The notes below the pieces were generated by a model. It was not told where the DNA came from and ran no database searches. It was given only the letters and a program-made list of their open reading frames with translations. A program made the position numbers and the translations under genes. From Bacillota bacterium (lineage in GTDB: Bacteria > Bacillota > Bacilli > Desulfuribacillales > Desulfuribacillaceae), in assembly GCA_023388635.1 (NCBI GenBank), contig JAEWFW010000030.1, forward strand, positions 1-37,378: 37,378 bases of DNA. The letters are read 5' to 3'. This document shows, piece by piece, positions 7,273 to 16,449 of this stretch; the stretch's first letter is position 1, and the number at the start of each line of letters is the position of its first letter.

Positions 7273-7960
7273 ATGAGTAAAAAAAAATTGCCCGAGGAGA
7301 AAAACATTCGTTCCTCAGCGGCTGAATACTTGACATACATCGCTGCGACAGGCGATAATCCACAGAGTGTTGAAATGCGATATGAAGAGGAGAATATCTG
7401 GCTGACACAGAAAATGCTTGCCACGCTATATAATGTGGATGTACGGACAGTAAGCGAGCATATACAAAAAATATACGCTGATCATGAATTGGAACTGGAA
7501 GCAACTATCCGGAATTTCCGGATAGTTCAACTTGAAGGCTCACGTGAGGTCAGTCGCAAACGCAGAAAAAGAGCACATGGGGCTGGCTACTTGGAAAGAT
7601 GCACCACGTGGGAAAATTCAGAAATTTGATGTATCGGTAGCGAAAAACTACCTAACCGAATTTGAAATGGGACAACTGCAACGTCTTGTTTCCGCTTATT
7701 TGGATATTGCTGAGGACATGGCATTGCGGCATATACCAATGACCATGCACGATTGGGAAACAAGGTTGAACAGCTTCATACAGGCAACTGACCGCTCCGT
7801 TTTGCAAGATGCGGGAAAAGTAACGGCGGAAATTGCCAAGGCTCACGCTGAAGCTGAATTTGAAAAGTATCGAATTGTACAGGACAGGCTGTTCGAAAGC
7901 GATTTTGACAGGCAAATCAAACTTTTCGAACAACAGGTAGCTAAAATAGAGAATCAATAG
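7273..7960 (+). pseudogene. RhuM-family protein, internally deleted and frameshifted
   Basis: The first half (7273 to about 7560) matches the RhuM N-terminus: WLTQKMLATLYNVDVRTVSEH and IRNFRIVQLEGSREVSR, about 97 residues. The second half resumes in another frame from about 7540 with ANAEKEHMGLATWKD, VAKNYLTEFEM, MTMHDWETRLN and AEFEKYRIVQDRLFESDFD, the RhuM C-terminus. About 100 central residues are missing and the frame changes at the join, so one deletion explains both. RhuM genes are accessory and often sit with restriction systems or islands; no such system is present. It is followed by a terminator at 7981. Confidence 0.8.
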
Positions 7961-7980
7961 ACGTGTTATGAGTTATGTGG

Positions 7981-8005
7981 CAGAACCATTCGGTTCTGTT
8001 TTTTT
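7981..8005 (+). terminator. Intrinsic terminator after the RhuM remnant
   Basis: CAGAACC (7981-7987), 4-base loop, GGTTCTG (7992-7998), then seven T's. A textbook intrinsic terminator. Confidence 0.9.
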
Positions 8006-8138
8006 ACTGTTCACGCAGTTATTTCTGCCGTTCGCGCAATTTTACGCACAAACGGGGAATTTTTTTATATTGTTATAGTACAGAAATTATTTATAGATCA
8101 TTGTATTAAAGCAATGAGCGGTTGGAGGGATTGAGAAA

Positions 8139-8471
8139 ATGGCAAATGTACCACGAGAAAAATCAAGTGCTTCGAAGCTGGATTATGAAAAGCTAATTGC
8201 TACACCGGAATTTAAGAAATTGATAAAATCAAAAAAGCAGTTTATGACACCTTACGTTATCTTCTTTTTCGTTGTTTATGCATTAATGCCTATTTTAACA
8301 GGCTATACGGAAATTCTTGAGACAAAGGTGATCGGTTGGATTACAGGAACCTGGTTGTACGCCTTTGGAATGTTTATTATGGTTTGGGCATTCTCAACGA
8401 TTTATGTTGGTAAATCCTCTAAGTTTGATGCCGATGCCGAAGAAATCATTAACAAAAACATCTTACAGTAG
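8139..8471 (+). CDS. DUF485 membrane protein, symporter partner
   Basis: 110 aa with two membrane helices (YVIFFFVVYALMPILTGY and WLYAFGMFIMVWAFSTIYVG), each preceded by charged residues: the standard DUF485 (YwcB/YjcH) arrangement. These proteins nearly always precede an ActP-type symporter gene; their role in transport is unsettled. The SD is TTGGAGGG. The leader carries TCATTG-N8-CAATGA (8098-8117) just upstream of the SD and an extended -10 (TGTTATAGT, 8071-8079). The stop is 13 bases before the symporter start, so the two are co-translated. Confidence 0.85.
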   Translation: MANVPREKSSASKLDYEKLIATPEFKKLIKSKKQFMTPYVIFFFVVYALMPILTGYTEILETKVIGWITGTWLYAFGMFIMVWAFSTIYVGKSSKFDADAEEIINKNILQ

Positions 8472-8484
8472 AGGGGATTAGACT

Positions 8485-10026
8485 ATGGACTTCATTTCAA
8501 TTACAATTTTCCTTTCCGTTATCGGCGTTACATTGTGGATATCATACTGGGCGTCAAAACGCACGGCGACGGCAAGCGATTTTTACACTGCCGGAGGTGG
8601 GTTGACAGGCTGGCAGAACGGACTGGCAATTGCCGGTGATTATTTGTCGGCAGCATCGTTTTTGGGGATAGCCGGATCGATTGCTCTGACGGGATTCGAC
8701 GGATTTTATTACAGTATTGGATTTTTAGTGGCATACCTAGTGGTACTTTTCCTCGTGGCAGAGCCGTTGCGTAACCTTGGAAAATACACGATGGCGGATA
8801 TGATCGGTGCGCGCTTTGCTGCGACAAAGGTCCGCGGAGCGGCGGCATTGAACACGGTTGCCATTGTTATGTTTTACATGATTGCTCAGCTTGTAGGAGC
8901 AGGGGCACTTATCAAATTGTTATTCGGTCTTGATTACTGGCTGGCTGTGCTGCTGGTCGGCGTGATGATGTCGATTTACGTGTTGTTCGGTGGGATGACA
9001 GCGACGAGTTGGGTGCAAATCGTCAAAGCGACATTGTTGATGGTCGGAACGGTCATTATTTCATTCTTAGTTTTATTAAAATTTGATTTTAGGTTCGTCG
9101 ACATGTTTGCGCAAATGACGACGGCGACGGAGCACGGAGAGGCATTTTTGCACTCAGGTGTTACGTACAAGAACCCGTTGGATTTGATTTCGATGTTACT
9201 TGCACTGATTCTAGGAACTTCAGGGTTACCACATATTCTCATGCGTTTCTTCACGGTTAAAGATGCGAAAACAGCACGTGCATCCGTTATCTACGCAGTT
9301 TGGATCATCGGTATATTCTATATTATGACGATTTTCCTCGGATTTGGAGCGGCAAAATTCGTCGGTTCGGAGGCAATTATTGCTGAAAACGCAGCCGGAA
9401 ATATGGCGGCACCGATGCTTGCCGGTGTACTTGGCGGTAGTGCGTTAGAGTCGTTTGTAGCAGCCGTAGCGTTTGCCACAATCTTAGCTGTTGTAGCAGG
9501 TCTTGTTTTGTCGGGTGCTTCGGCAATCGCTCACGACTTCTATGGACAGATCATCAAGAAGGGTCAATTGACAGAAAAGCAACAGGTAGCAGCTGCACGT
9601 TGGGCAGCACTTGGTGTTTCGATATTCTCGATTTTTCTCGCGTTAGGTTCTGAGAAATTAAACGTCGCGTTTCTCGTATCGCTTGCCTTCTGTGTAGCCG
9701 CATCGGCAAACGTTCCGACGATTTTGTTAACGATTTACTGGAAGCGTTTTAACACGACAGGAGCAGTAGCTTCTATGCTGACAGGGTTGGTTGTCTCCCT
9801 TGTACTCGTTGCATTGAGTCCGAATGTGATAAATCCTGTAGAGGGCAAGGCGTTCTTCGTCGGCAACCCGTTATTCCCGTTCCAGAATCCTGCGTTGTTC
9901 TCTGTTCCGGCTGGATTCTTGGCAGCATACCTCGGTACAATTTTTTCAAAAACGACGCGCAAAGACGAGGAAAAGTATGCGGAAGTGGTGTTCAAAGCCC
10001 ATACCGGTTACAGAGAGTTAAACTAG
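8485..10026 (+). CDS. ActP-type sodium:solute symporter (monocarboxylate uptake)
   Basis: 513 aa, about 13 membrane segments, of the sodium:solute symporter (SSF) family. The signature GDYLSAASFLGIAG (residues 51-64) and TMADMIGARFA match the acetate/pyruvate permease branch (ActP, YwcA). It is predicted to import short monocarboxylates with Na+ or H+ across the plasma membrane. Pairing with DUF485 upstream and a CNBD/CBS/nucleotidyltransferase protein downstream supports the branch. The exact substrate cannot be read from sequence. Confidence 0.88.
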   Translation: MDFISITIFLSVIGVTLWISYWASKRTATASDFYTAGGGLTGWQNGLAIAGDYLSAASFLGIAGSIALTGFDGFYYSIGFLVAYLVVLFLVAEPLRNLGKYTMADMIGARFAATKVRGAAALNTVAIVMFYMIAQLVGAGALIKLLFGLDYWLAVLLVGVMMSIYVLFGGMTATSWVQIVKATLLMVGTVIISFLVLLKFDFRFVDMFAQMTTATEHGEAFLHSGVTYKNPLDLISMLLALILGTSGLPHILMRFFTVKDAKTARASVIYAVWIIGIFYIMTIFLGFGAAKFVGSEAIIAENAAGNMAAPMLAGVLGGSALESFVAAVAFATILAVVAGLVLSGASAIAHDFYGQIIKKGQLTEKQQVAAARWAALGVSIFSIFLALGSEKLNVAFLVSLAFCVAASANVPTILLTIYWKRFNTTGAVASMLTGLVVSLVLVALSPNVINPVEGKAFFVGNPLFPFQNPALFSVPAGFLAAYLGTIFSKTTRKDEEKYAEVVFKAHTGYRELN

Positions 10027-10042
10027 TTGTGAAATTTTATCC

Positions 10043-10117
10043 GGTGACTAACGTAGTGATCGATAGCGTATGATTGGTGACGTAATGATCGCTGACGTAT
10101 GATCGGTAGATGATCGC
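10043..10117 (+). repeat. Degenerate tandem repeat between symporter and signalling gene
   Basis: About five copies of a 14-15 base unit close to TGATCGCTGACGTA. Units begin at 10057, 10071, 10086, 10100 and 10111, after a leading partial unit from 10043. The copies vary and the last two are shorter. It occupies most of the 184-bp spacer. Confidence 0.7.
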
Positions 10118-10121
10118 AGTT

Positions 10122-10155
10122 GGAGCAATCGAATTGATGTTCTTTTGCTCCTTTT
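10122..10155 (+). terminator. Weak terminator/attenuator hairpin
   Basis: GGAGCAA (10122-10128) and TTGCTCC (10145-10151) enclose 16 bases and are followed by four T's. It could reduce read-through from the symporter into the signalling gene. Confidence 0.4.
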
Positions 10156-10210
10156 GCGATTTGCATCAAGTAATAGTCGTTATATGAAAATGGTTGCGGA
10201 GGTTTGGTTG

Positions 10211-12130
10211 ATGGAAGTGCATGAACGGGAAGAGGTATATGCGAGAATTCGCGAGCACCCGATATTCCGAGGTGTATCTGAGCAAATATTTCAGCAATTG
10301 ATCGAACAGTGCCAATTGCAGTTCCACGAACAGGGCGAGCCAATCCTGTATTCGAAAACATCGGAACAAGGGATACTGCTTATTTTGACAGGTATGGCAA
10401 AAGTATTCGTCGAAGGGGATCAAGGGAAGAGAGCTGTGCTCGAAGTCTTGCCAACGGGTGGTATGGTCGGATTTTCGAGTTTGGTGCGTTTTCTGGGTGT
10501 GCCGAATGAAGGTATATACAAATATGCCATTAAAGTGGAAGCTGTCGAGCCTTGCCAAAGTCTGCAAATTCCGCTCACTGTCATCGAGCAAAGGTGGGCA
10601 GACGAAGCTGTACGCAACTTTTTGTTAGAGCAAATTGCGATTCGCTTTCACGATATTTACGCGTCACTTGCCGAACAAGTGATGCTTGCAAATGACTGGG
10701 GAGAGAGCGAAGCGTTTATTCGTCGTGCAGAGGATTTGATGACACAGCCGGTGATAACGGTCAGTCCATGGGAATCCGTGCAAAATGTGGCTAAAATCAT
10801 GGTAGAACATGCGATCAGTTCTGTCGCCGTTGTCGATCAAGAACAGCGTCTGATCGGTATCATTACTGAGCAGGATTTAGTCAAACGCGTTGTAGTTTTG
10901 GATGCTCCAGGAAATTTAAAGGCAGGGAATATCATGACATCCAATCTGCATACGATCACGCGTACCGCGTATTATTATGAAGCAGTGTCGGCTTTCTACA
11001 TGAACGGCGTTAAACATTTACCCGTGATAGATGAGTGCGGGCGTCCAGTTGGAATTATCACGCTTTCCGGTCTGTTAGCGAAGAAAAACCATGGGACGAT
11101 GGCAATTTTGAAAACGATCGAACAATCGACGAGTGAGAATATCGCGGTGGTGAAAAACGCAATTTATGAAGTGTTGTCCAGTTTAATCAAGGACGACATT
11201 TCGACGACACATACATTGGAGATTATCACTAAGTTCTATGATCGTTTGGTGAGACATTGCGTGCAATTAGCTGTAGAATCACTTGTGGAAAAAGGCTTGG
11301 GAAATTCGCCGGTGGCGTTTGCGTGGTACCAGATGGGGAGCGGAGCACGGGGTGAGCAATTCAAGCTGACGGATCAGGACCATTTTCTCGTGTATGAAAA
11401 TCCGCAGCAAGAGCAGCGAGATGAGGTTGAACAGTATTTTGCCGCATTGGGAAATGAAATTGTGCAATTTCTAGAGCGGGCAGGCTATCAGCGCTGCAAG
11501 GGTTTGATGATGGCGAGTGAAGCAAATTGGCGCGGGACAATTGCTGATTGGCAGCTTCGCATCAAAACCTGGGCGTTGAAATCGAGCGATGAAGATATTC
11601 TAGTTGCGCAAAATTTCTTGTCGTTCCGATATTTATACGGTTCAGAAGCAGTCAATGAAGAGTTTACTGCAATGATCGGGCGGCAATTGCAAGTATCGAA
11701 AACATTGATTTACTTGATGGCGCAGCAAGAACGCGAGCATCCGGTTCCGCAATTTGAACAGCCCCTTTGGGCGTTGTTCGGGCAAAAACGCGAAGTGATT
11801 GACATTAAAAAACACGCGTTATTTCCTTTCCATCATTGTTTGCAAGTTCTGGGCGTACATTATGGCATTATTGAGGGAATGCCGCTTGAGATTTTGTCAG
11901 AGTTAGTAAAGTTAGGTGCAATTGCCGAAAGTTTTGCCGACGAATTGCGCCATGCCTATGAAGTTGTGCTCAGGACGAGAATTCAGTTGTCATGGGAGAA
12001 ACATTTGCGCGGTGAGCCGAGCACGACAGAAGTGCACTTTACCTTGCTTCGCAGTTGGGAACGGGAGCAAATGATTACTGCGTTGAAATCGATTCGCGCG
12101 TTGCAATTTCATTTATTAAAGCGATTATAG
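10211..12130 (+). CDS. CNBD-CBS-DUF294 nucleotidyltransferase-like signalling protein
   Basis: The start at 10211 is chosen because GGAGGT lies 7 bases upstream; an in-frame ATG at 10145 has no SD. The 639-aa product has three parts: a cyclic-nucleotide-binding-like domain (about 1-135, starting IREHPIFRGVSEQIFQQL), two CBS motifs (about 175-295, MTQPVITVSPWESV and NIMTSNLHTITRTAYYYE), and a DUF294 nucleotidyltransferase-like domain with the GSGARGEQFKLTDQDHFLVY motif, then a helical C-terminus. Homologues sit beside ActP-type symporters and a DnaQ-like exonuclease in many bacteria and are thought to sense nucleotides and adjust carboxylate transport; that role is inferred. It is probably cytoplasmic. 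Confidence 0.85.
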   Translation: MEVHEREEVYARIREHPIFRGVSEQIFQQLIEQCQLQFHEQGEPILYSKTSEQGILLILTGMAKVFVEGDQGKRAVLEVLPTGGMVGFSSLVRFLGVPNEGIYKYAIKVEAVEPCQSLQIPLTVIEQRWADEAVRNFLLEQIAIRFHDIYASLAEQVMLANDWGESEAFIRRAEDLMTQPVITVSPWESVQNVAKIMVEHAISSVAVVDQEQRLIGIITEQDLVKRVVVLDAPGNLKAGNIMTSNLHTITRTAYYYEAVSAFYMNGVKHLPVIDECGRPVGIITLSGLLAKKNHGTMAILKTIEQSTSENIAVVKNAIYEVLSSLIKDDISTTHTLEIITKFYDRLVRHCVQLAVESLVEKGLGNSPVAFAWYQMGSGARGEQFKLTDQDHFLVYENPQQEQRDEVEQYFAALGNEIVQFLERAGYQRCKGLMMASEANWRGTIADWQLRIKTWALKSSDEDILVAQNFLSFRYLYGSEAVNEEFTAMIGRQLQVSKTLIYLMAQQEREHPVPQFEQPLWALFGQKREVIDIKKHALFPFHHCLQVLGVHYGIIEGMPLEILSELVKLGAIAESFADELRHAYEVVLRTRIQLSWEKHLRGEPSTTEVHFTLLRSWEREQMITALKSIRALQFHLLKRL

Positions 12131-12231
12131 TTTAGATTATAGCTTTGATTGTGCAAAGATCATAGTGGCAGGTGAAGCATTTGTCGATGTAACACGTGCC
12201 GCTTATGAATTACAGCATAGGAGAGAAAATT

Positions 12232-12888
12232 ATGTTTTGGAGAAGAGAGCGATACCAATTTCATCTAGATGAAGATATTCCGCTGTCGACACCGCTGGAC
12301 CGCCTGTCGTTCATCGTACTTGATACGGAGACGACCGGATTTGCCATAACGGGTGAAGACCGTCTGCTGGAGATTGGCGCTGTATGCGTAGACAATCTGC
12401 AAGTTACCGATGCGACTTTCCAGACTTATGTCAATCCACGGCGTGATATCCCGAATGTAATTAAAGAGCTGACCGGAATTGATGAGCAAAAAGTAAAACA
12501 AGCGCCTGAGGCTAAGGCGGCACTTGATGGATTGTTTGCGTTTATCGAAAGTCACCAATGTAATTTTCTTGCCGGTCATTATCTAATTTTCGACATATCG
12601 CTGATCGAGCAAGAGTTGAAACGTGCCAATTGCACTTGCAGCAAGCCGAAGAGTATCGATACGCTCGATTTGCTGCGGTTGTTGAATATTTGTATACAAG
12701 GTAAGCAACTAGAGGATTATGCCGCCGACTTTGATATTTCGCTATCCGGCAGACATACGGCAATCGGCGATGCAATCATAACAGCAAACTTGGCATGCCA
12801 ATTGTTAAAGTGCCTGCAACGGCGCTATCGCACATGGGGTGAGCTGTTATTCGCCTTTGAAAGCCGAAAGCGTACATTTGGAGGATAG
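12232..12888 (+). CDS. DnaQ-like 3'-5' exonuclease
   Basis: The ATG at 12232 is preferred over 12196 because AGGAGAG lies 7 bases upstream. The 218-aa product is a DEDD exonuclease: ExoI DTETTGF with the catalytic Asp/Glu near residues 25-27, ExoII in the AGHYLIFDISLI stretch (Asp), and ExoIII HTAIGDA (His and Asp). There are no polymerase or other domains. Such short DnaQ proteins often follow CBS/DUF294 genes in symporter operons; whether they trim DNA, RNA or a nucleotide messenger is unknown. No terminator is obvious downstream. Confidence 0.85.
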   Translation: MFWRRERYQFHLDEDIPLSTPLDRLSFIVLDTETTGFAITGEDRLLEIGAVCVDNLQVTDATFQTYVNPRRDIPNVIKELTGIDEQKVKQAPEAKAALDGLFAFIESHQCNFLAGHYLIFDISLIEQELKRANCTCSKPKSIDTLDLLRLLNICIQGKQLEDYAADFDISLSGRHTAIGDAIITANLACQLLKCLQRRYRTWGELLFAFESRKRTFGG

Positions 12889-12980
12889 CAGCGATAGTAA
12901 ATTATTTACAGATAGCCATTCTATATGCCCATTTTTTGTGCTTATATGGAAAGGTTTCTTTCTCATGCGTTTTATCTGCT

Positions 12981-13008
12981 TTGATCTAAGCTCGTTATGA
13001 TTTATAAT
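12981..13008 (+). promoter_or_regulatory. Promoter of the tetR-type gene
   Basis: TTGATC (12981-12986), 16-bp spacer, perfect TATAAT (13003-13008), 24 bases before the start codon. No TGACA-type operator is seen here, so the regulator may not control itself. Confidence 0.6.
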
Positions 13009-13032
13009 ATATAGGATAGGAGGATTGATAGG

Positions 13033-13608
13033 ATGGCACGGGAACGGAAGTTTTCTACTCAGGAGTTATTTGCAGAGACGAAGCAACTTCTTCTTCAAAA
13101 TGGTTATGAGAGCTTTACGTTTAGCATTTTGGCGGATCAGATGAATGTATCTAGGGGTGCATTGTACAAGTACTATGAGAATAAGGAAGAATTGATTACA
13201 GAGTACATGATTCATGAAATGAATATGTTTTTAGTTGAGTTAAAACAGATAGAGAGCCATATAGGCTTTGAAGCTCAATTTAACTTTTTGATTGACCTTA
13301 TTTATAAGCGTATGGAGATTCATCAGTTGATTGGGCTTGCAAAGCAGATTCCCAAGCGCTCTAGTGAAAAAGTAAAGGCTAATATGGAGCGGCTAGGGAA
13401 GCTTCATTTACATATGTATACATTTTTACACAACTTTGTAGTCTTAGGTAAAGAGGAAGGGAAGCTGCGGTCTGATATTCCAGATACTCTTGTGTTGGGA
13501 TTTATCTTTCAAACGATTAGTATACCGAATCACTTTGGCATCCATCATACAGAATGGGTAGCTTCGATTAAAGAAATTTTACGTCATGGAATGTTTACGA
13601 AAAAATAG
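13033..13608 (+). CDS. TetR-family transcriptional regulator
   Basis: 191 aa, typical size. The N-terminal helix-turn-helix is FSILADQMNVSRGALYKYYENKEEL (about residues 29-53), and the C-terminal ligand domain is all-helical. The SD GGAGG lies about 9 bases before the ATG. The efflux gene follows, and its promoter begins right at this gene's stop codon, covered by repeated TGACA palindromes that are the probable binding sites. It is predicted to repress the pump until an effector binds; the ligand is unknown. Confidence 0.9.
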   Translation: MARERKFSTQELFAETKQLLLQNGYESFTFSILADQMNVSRGALYKYYENKEELITEYMIHEMNMFLVELKQIESHIGFEAQFNFLIDLIYKRMEIHQLIGLAKQIPKRSSEKVKANMERLGKLHLHMYTFLHNFVVLGKEEGKLRSDIPDTLVLGFIFQTISIPNHFGIHHTEWVASIKEILRHGMFTKK

Positions 13609-13688
13609 TTGACACATATGTCACTTTGCAAGATAATGAAAGTGGCAATTGTGCCAATTATTTTTTGTTGAAAGTGACACGAATGTCA
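13609..13688 (+). promoter_or_regulatory. Efflux promoter with three operator-like palindromes
   Basis: TTGACA (13609-13614), 17-bp spacer, GATAAT (13632-13637). Three palindromes with 5-bp arms and 4-bp spacers are present: TGACA-CATA-TGTCA (13610-13623, over the -35), TGGCA-ATTG-TGCCA (13643-13656, over the expected start) and TGACA-CGAA-TGTCA (13675-13688). Centres are 33 and 32 bp apart, about three helical turns, so all lie on the same DNA face. Confidence 0.8.
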
Positions 13689-13825
13689 CATTGGTCTGGA
13701 AATTAAGTTGCGGGCTGATAGCGAAAGCATCACTGATTCATCTGAACAATAAAGTATATTATCAAGGAATGTTCGAATAAGTCTTACATAACCCTATAGT
13801 TATTTCACAAGGAGGATGGTTTTGA

Positions 13826-15409
13826 ATGAAAAATCAGAATGGTGTACTGATACTTTTTGCAATAGGTGTCTTTATGGCAGCGCTAGATAATGGGATTATT
13901 AGCGCTGCTTTAACTACGCTCCTTTATGATTTTGGTGTAAGCCCAAGTTGGGGGGCATGGGCGATAACGATCTATACATTAGGCATCGCAATTAGTATAC
14001 CGATTGTCGGGAAATTATCAGACAGTTATGGACGGAAAAAGCTGTTTTTGATTGAAATATTAATCTTTGGAGTCGGTTCTTTGTTTGTTGCACTCAGCAA
14101 AACATTTGAAATGCTTCTGATCTTTCGCTTTATTCAGTCATTAGGAGGCGGCGGAATCTTTATCATTGCGAGCTCGCATATATTAAGTACGTTTCCTAAA
14201 GAGAAACAAGGAAGTGCGCTTGGTGCGCTAGGGGGAATGAATGGAATTGCCGCTGTACTCGGTCCCAATATTGGCGCGTTTATTTTGGATATGACCGGAA
14301 GTTGGCACTGGCTTTTCTTGATTAACATTCCTGTTGCTATTACGCTATTGGCTGTCGGTTACTTTAAAATTCCTGAATCGCGTGAGGAAACAGAAGTCAG
14401 TCTGGATTATGCCGGAATTATCGTATTAGCATTAGCTGTTTTTAGCTTTATGTATGGGTTGACTAATTTTAAAGGGGTCAATTTTGTGGAAAGTATCCTC
14501 GACCCGCAGGTGTATTCTTTTGTGGGCGCAGGAATGCTACTGTTTATTCTCTTGATCGTAGTAGAGCGTAGAATAGCTCGAAAAATGGGTGATCCGCTTT
14601 TGCCTCTTGCACTGATGCAGAGACCGAACTATTTATTGACATTATTATTAGGCGCATTTTCAGGAGCGATATTAGCATCAGTGATTTTTATTCCTGCATA
14701 TGTAGAGCAAGTTCTTGGGTTTTCGGCAGGTAAGGCAGGATACTTCTTTACACCACTCGCTTTAGCATCAGGAGTTGGCGCAGGCGGCGGTGGAGTATTA
14801 GTCGATCGTAAAGGGCCTATTTTTACAATGGTCACGGCGAGCGTTTTGGCGGTAATCGGTGCGATACTCTTCCCACTATGGGTTATAAAAACATGGCAGA
14901 TGATTGTTGCGAGCAGTGTATTAGGTTTGGGTTTTGGTATTATGCTTGGAGCTCCAATTAATGTGTTAGCAACGGAGAATACAAATAAGAATAAAGGTGT
15001 TGCTCTAGGTACGGTATCTTTATTCCGTCAAATTGGTATGACTATTGCTACTACGATCTATGCCGGCTTTATCGCACGCTCCTATATGAGAATCGGGAGC
15101 CAGATGTCCGCAAATTTAGAACAAGCCGGTATTGAAGTATCGGGTATGCCACATGGAGGATTCGAGAAACTGCAGGGATTAGATTATCGGCAGTTGATTG
15201 ATCAGGTTGAGCAAATTCCGATGCCTGCCATACGGGAAACGATTTTACATACGATTCATGATGTCGTGTCTAAAGGATATGGCAACTTATATCTTGCGAC
15301 TGCTGTTGTGGCTATGATCACATTGGTTACAACACTTATCTTGTATAAAGTGCGTAAAGGAGACAAGGAAATAAAAGCGGTTAAGATGGAAATTGATGAT
15401 GCTCGATGA
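13826..15409 (+). CDS. Major facilitator drug efflux pump, DHA2 (14-helix) family
   Basis: 527 aa with about 14 membrane helices. Near the N-terminus is ALDNGIISAALTTLLYDFG, the DHA2 motif D1 region, then motif A GKLSDSYGRKKLF between helices 2 and 3 and a motif C-like GGMNGIAAVLGPNIGAFI in helix 5. It is an EmrB/QacA-type proton-driven exporter in the plasma membrane. AAGGAGG lies 9 bases before the ATG. Divided control by the upstream TetR protein is clear from the operators. The substrate spectrum cannot be inferred. The leader between 13689 and 13825 shows no other feature. Confidence 0.9.
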   Translation: MKNQNGVLILFAIGVFMAALDNGIISAALTTLLYDFGVSPSWGAWAITIYTLGIAISIPIVGKLSDSYGRKKLFLIEILIFGVGSLFVALSKTFEMLLIFRFIQSLGGGGIFIIASSHILSTFPKEKQGSALGALGGMNGIAAVLGPNIGAFILDMTGSWHWLFLINIPVAITLLAVGYFKIPESREETEVSLDYAGIIVLALAVFSFMYGLTNFKGVNFVESILDPQVYSFVGAGMLLFILLIVVERRIARKMGDPLLPLALMQRPNYLLTLLLGAFSGAILASVIFIPAYVEQVLGFSAGKAGYFFTPLALASGVGAGGGGVLVDRKGPIFTMVTASVLAVIGAILFPLWVIKTWQMIVASSVLGLGFGIMLGAPINVLATENTNKNKGVALGTVSLFRQIGMTIATTIYAGFIARSYMRIGSQMSANLEQAGIEVSGMPHGGFEKLQGLDYRQLIDQVEQIPMPAIRETILHTIHDVVSKGYGNLYLATAVVAMITLVTTLILYKVRKGDKEIKAVKMEIDDAR

Positions 15410-15463
15410 CGATGAACAGACTTATCCATGGGGTATAGATTGGTACAGCAATCAACATGTCGA

Positions 15464-16354
15464 TTAGTGCTGACAATTTACACAATAAAAAGCGTTTCTT
15501 CCTCCTACTTCTTTCCGATGGAGCATTTCGCTACATACTGGGCAAGGTTCATTTTCCCGATCATAGACAGCGAAGAAGGGATTGAATCCACCTGTTTTCT
15601 GGTCGTCAGGGCTGAACGGCTCTTCCATATCGCCGCCTTTAGCAATTGATTCACGCAGTACATTTTGCAGTTCATAATATAGCTTTTCTATTTCCGACTC
15701 TGACAGGTCCCTTATCTGCCTGGTGGGTAATATCCTTGCTTTAAAAAGTGCCTCATTGGAATAGGCGTTTCCTATCCCAGCGAGGTTTTTTTGATCCATT
15801 AGCCACGGCTTGATCATGCCCCTTTTCCCTTGCAAAAGTCGTTTAAAATCTACAACCTGAAAGCTGGGATCGAGGGGTTCTCTGCCCAATTTCGAGAGAT
15901 GCTGCTCCAACCCGTGTTTGTCTAAATAGTGAAGATAGCCTAAGGTAAGTTGACAAAAGAAAAGCAGGCTCCCGTCATTCAACACCACTAACACACTAGG
16001 TTTCCCTGGAAGGGCGGGAATCCTTTCCTTAAATATAGCGGAATCAGCAAAAGTTTGACTGTCAAGCTCTCCAATAGGGATATTATAGGCTTCCCTAGTT
16101 TGCGGTGAAAGGTAAAACAGCCTGCCATCCAGCATCATGTGAGCAAGTAAATAGCCTTGATCTAAGACAATAATTATATATTTTCCCCGCCGTTGTATCT
16201 CAATGATTCGAGCATTCGTAAGCGCTCGGTTAAAATCGGCGATCGGGAGATTGATACTTTTCTCTCTGTAAACCATCACTTGGTGGATGAATTTGTTTAC
16301 GATCGTTTGGCTTAAGTTGTCCTTATACAGCTCCACCTCAGGTATTTCAGGCAT
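15464..16354 (-). CDS. Formamidopyrimidine-DNA glycosylase (Fpg/Nei) family
   Basis: 296 aa. The mature N-terminus PEIPEVE supplies the catalytic Pro and Glu of Fpg/Nei enzymes; RRGKY carries the conserved Lys; the C-terminal zinc finger is CPVC...CVNC, with the phosphate-binding Arg in GGRNAFYC. The family removes oxidised bases and cuts the abasic site in base excision repair. It differs from canonical MutM in several loops (MLDGRLF in place of the usual MSGRL), so it may be a paralogue with shifted substrate preference. The SD is AAAGGAGC. The gene is convergent with the efflux gene; 54 bases separate them, with no terminator visible. Confidence 0.85.
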   Translation of the reverse strand: MPEIPEVELYKDNLSQTIVNKFIHQVMVYREKSINLPIADFNRALTNARIIEIQRRGKYIIIVLDQGYLLAHMMLDGRLFYLSPQTREAYNIPIGELDSQTFADSAIFKERIPALPGKPSVLVVLNDGSLLFFCQLTLGYLHYLDKHGLEQHLSKLGREPLDPSFQVVDFKRLLQGKRGMIKPWLMDQKNLAGIGNAYSNEALFKARILPTRQIRDLSESEIEKLYYELQNVLRESIAKGGDMEEPFSPDDQKTGGFNPFFAVYDRENEPCPVCSEMLHRKEVGGRNAFYCVNCQH

Positions 16355-16449
16355 AGCTCTTGCTCCTTTGTTTTCTTGATTCTCTATAAAATTTGTTACA
16401 CCGCTTATTGTATAGATTGTCTACGATAGAGTATAATTATGCCGGTGAT

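Noticed and set aside
10043..10117. CRISPR-like array
   Set aside because: Units are contiguous 11-15 base copies without unique spacers and no cas genes are present.
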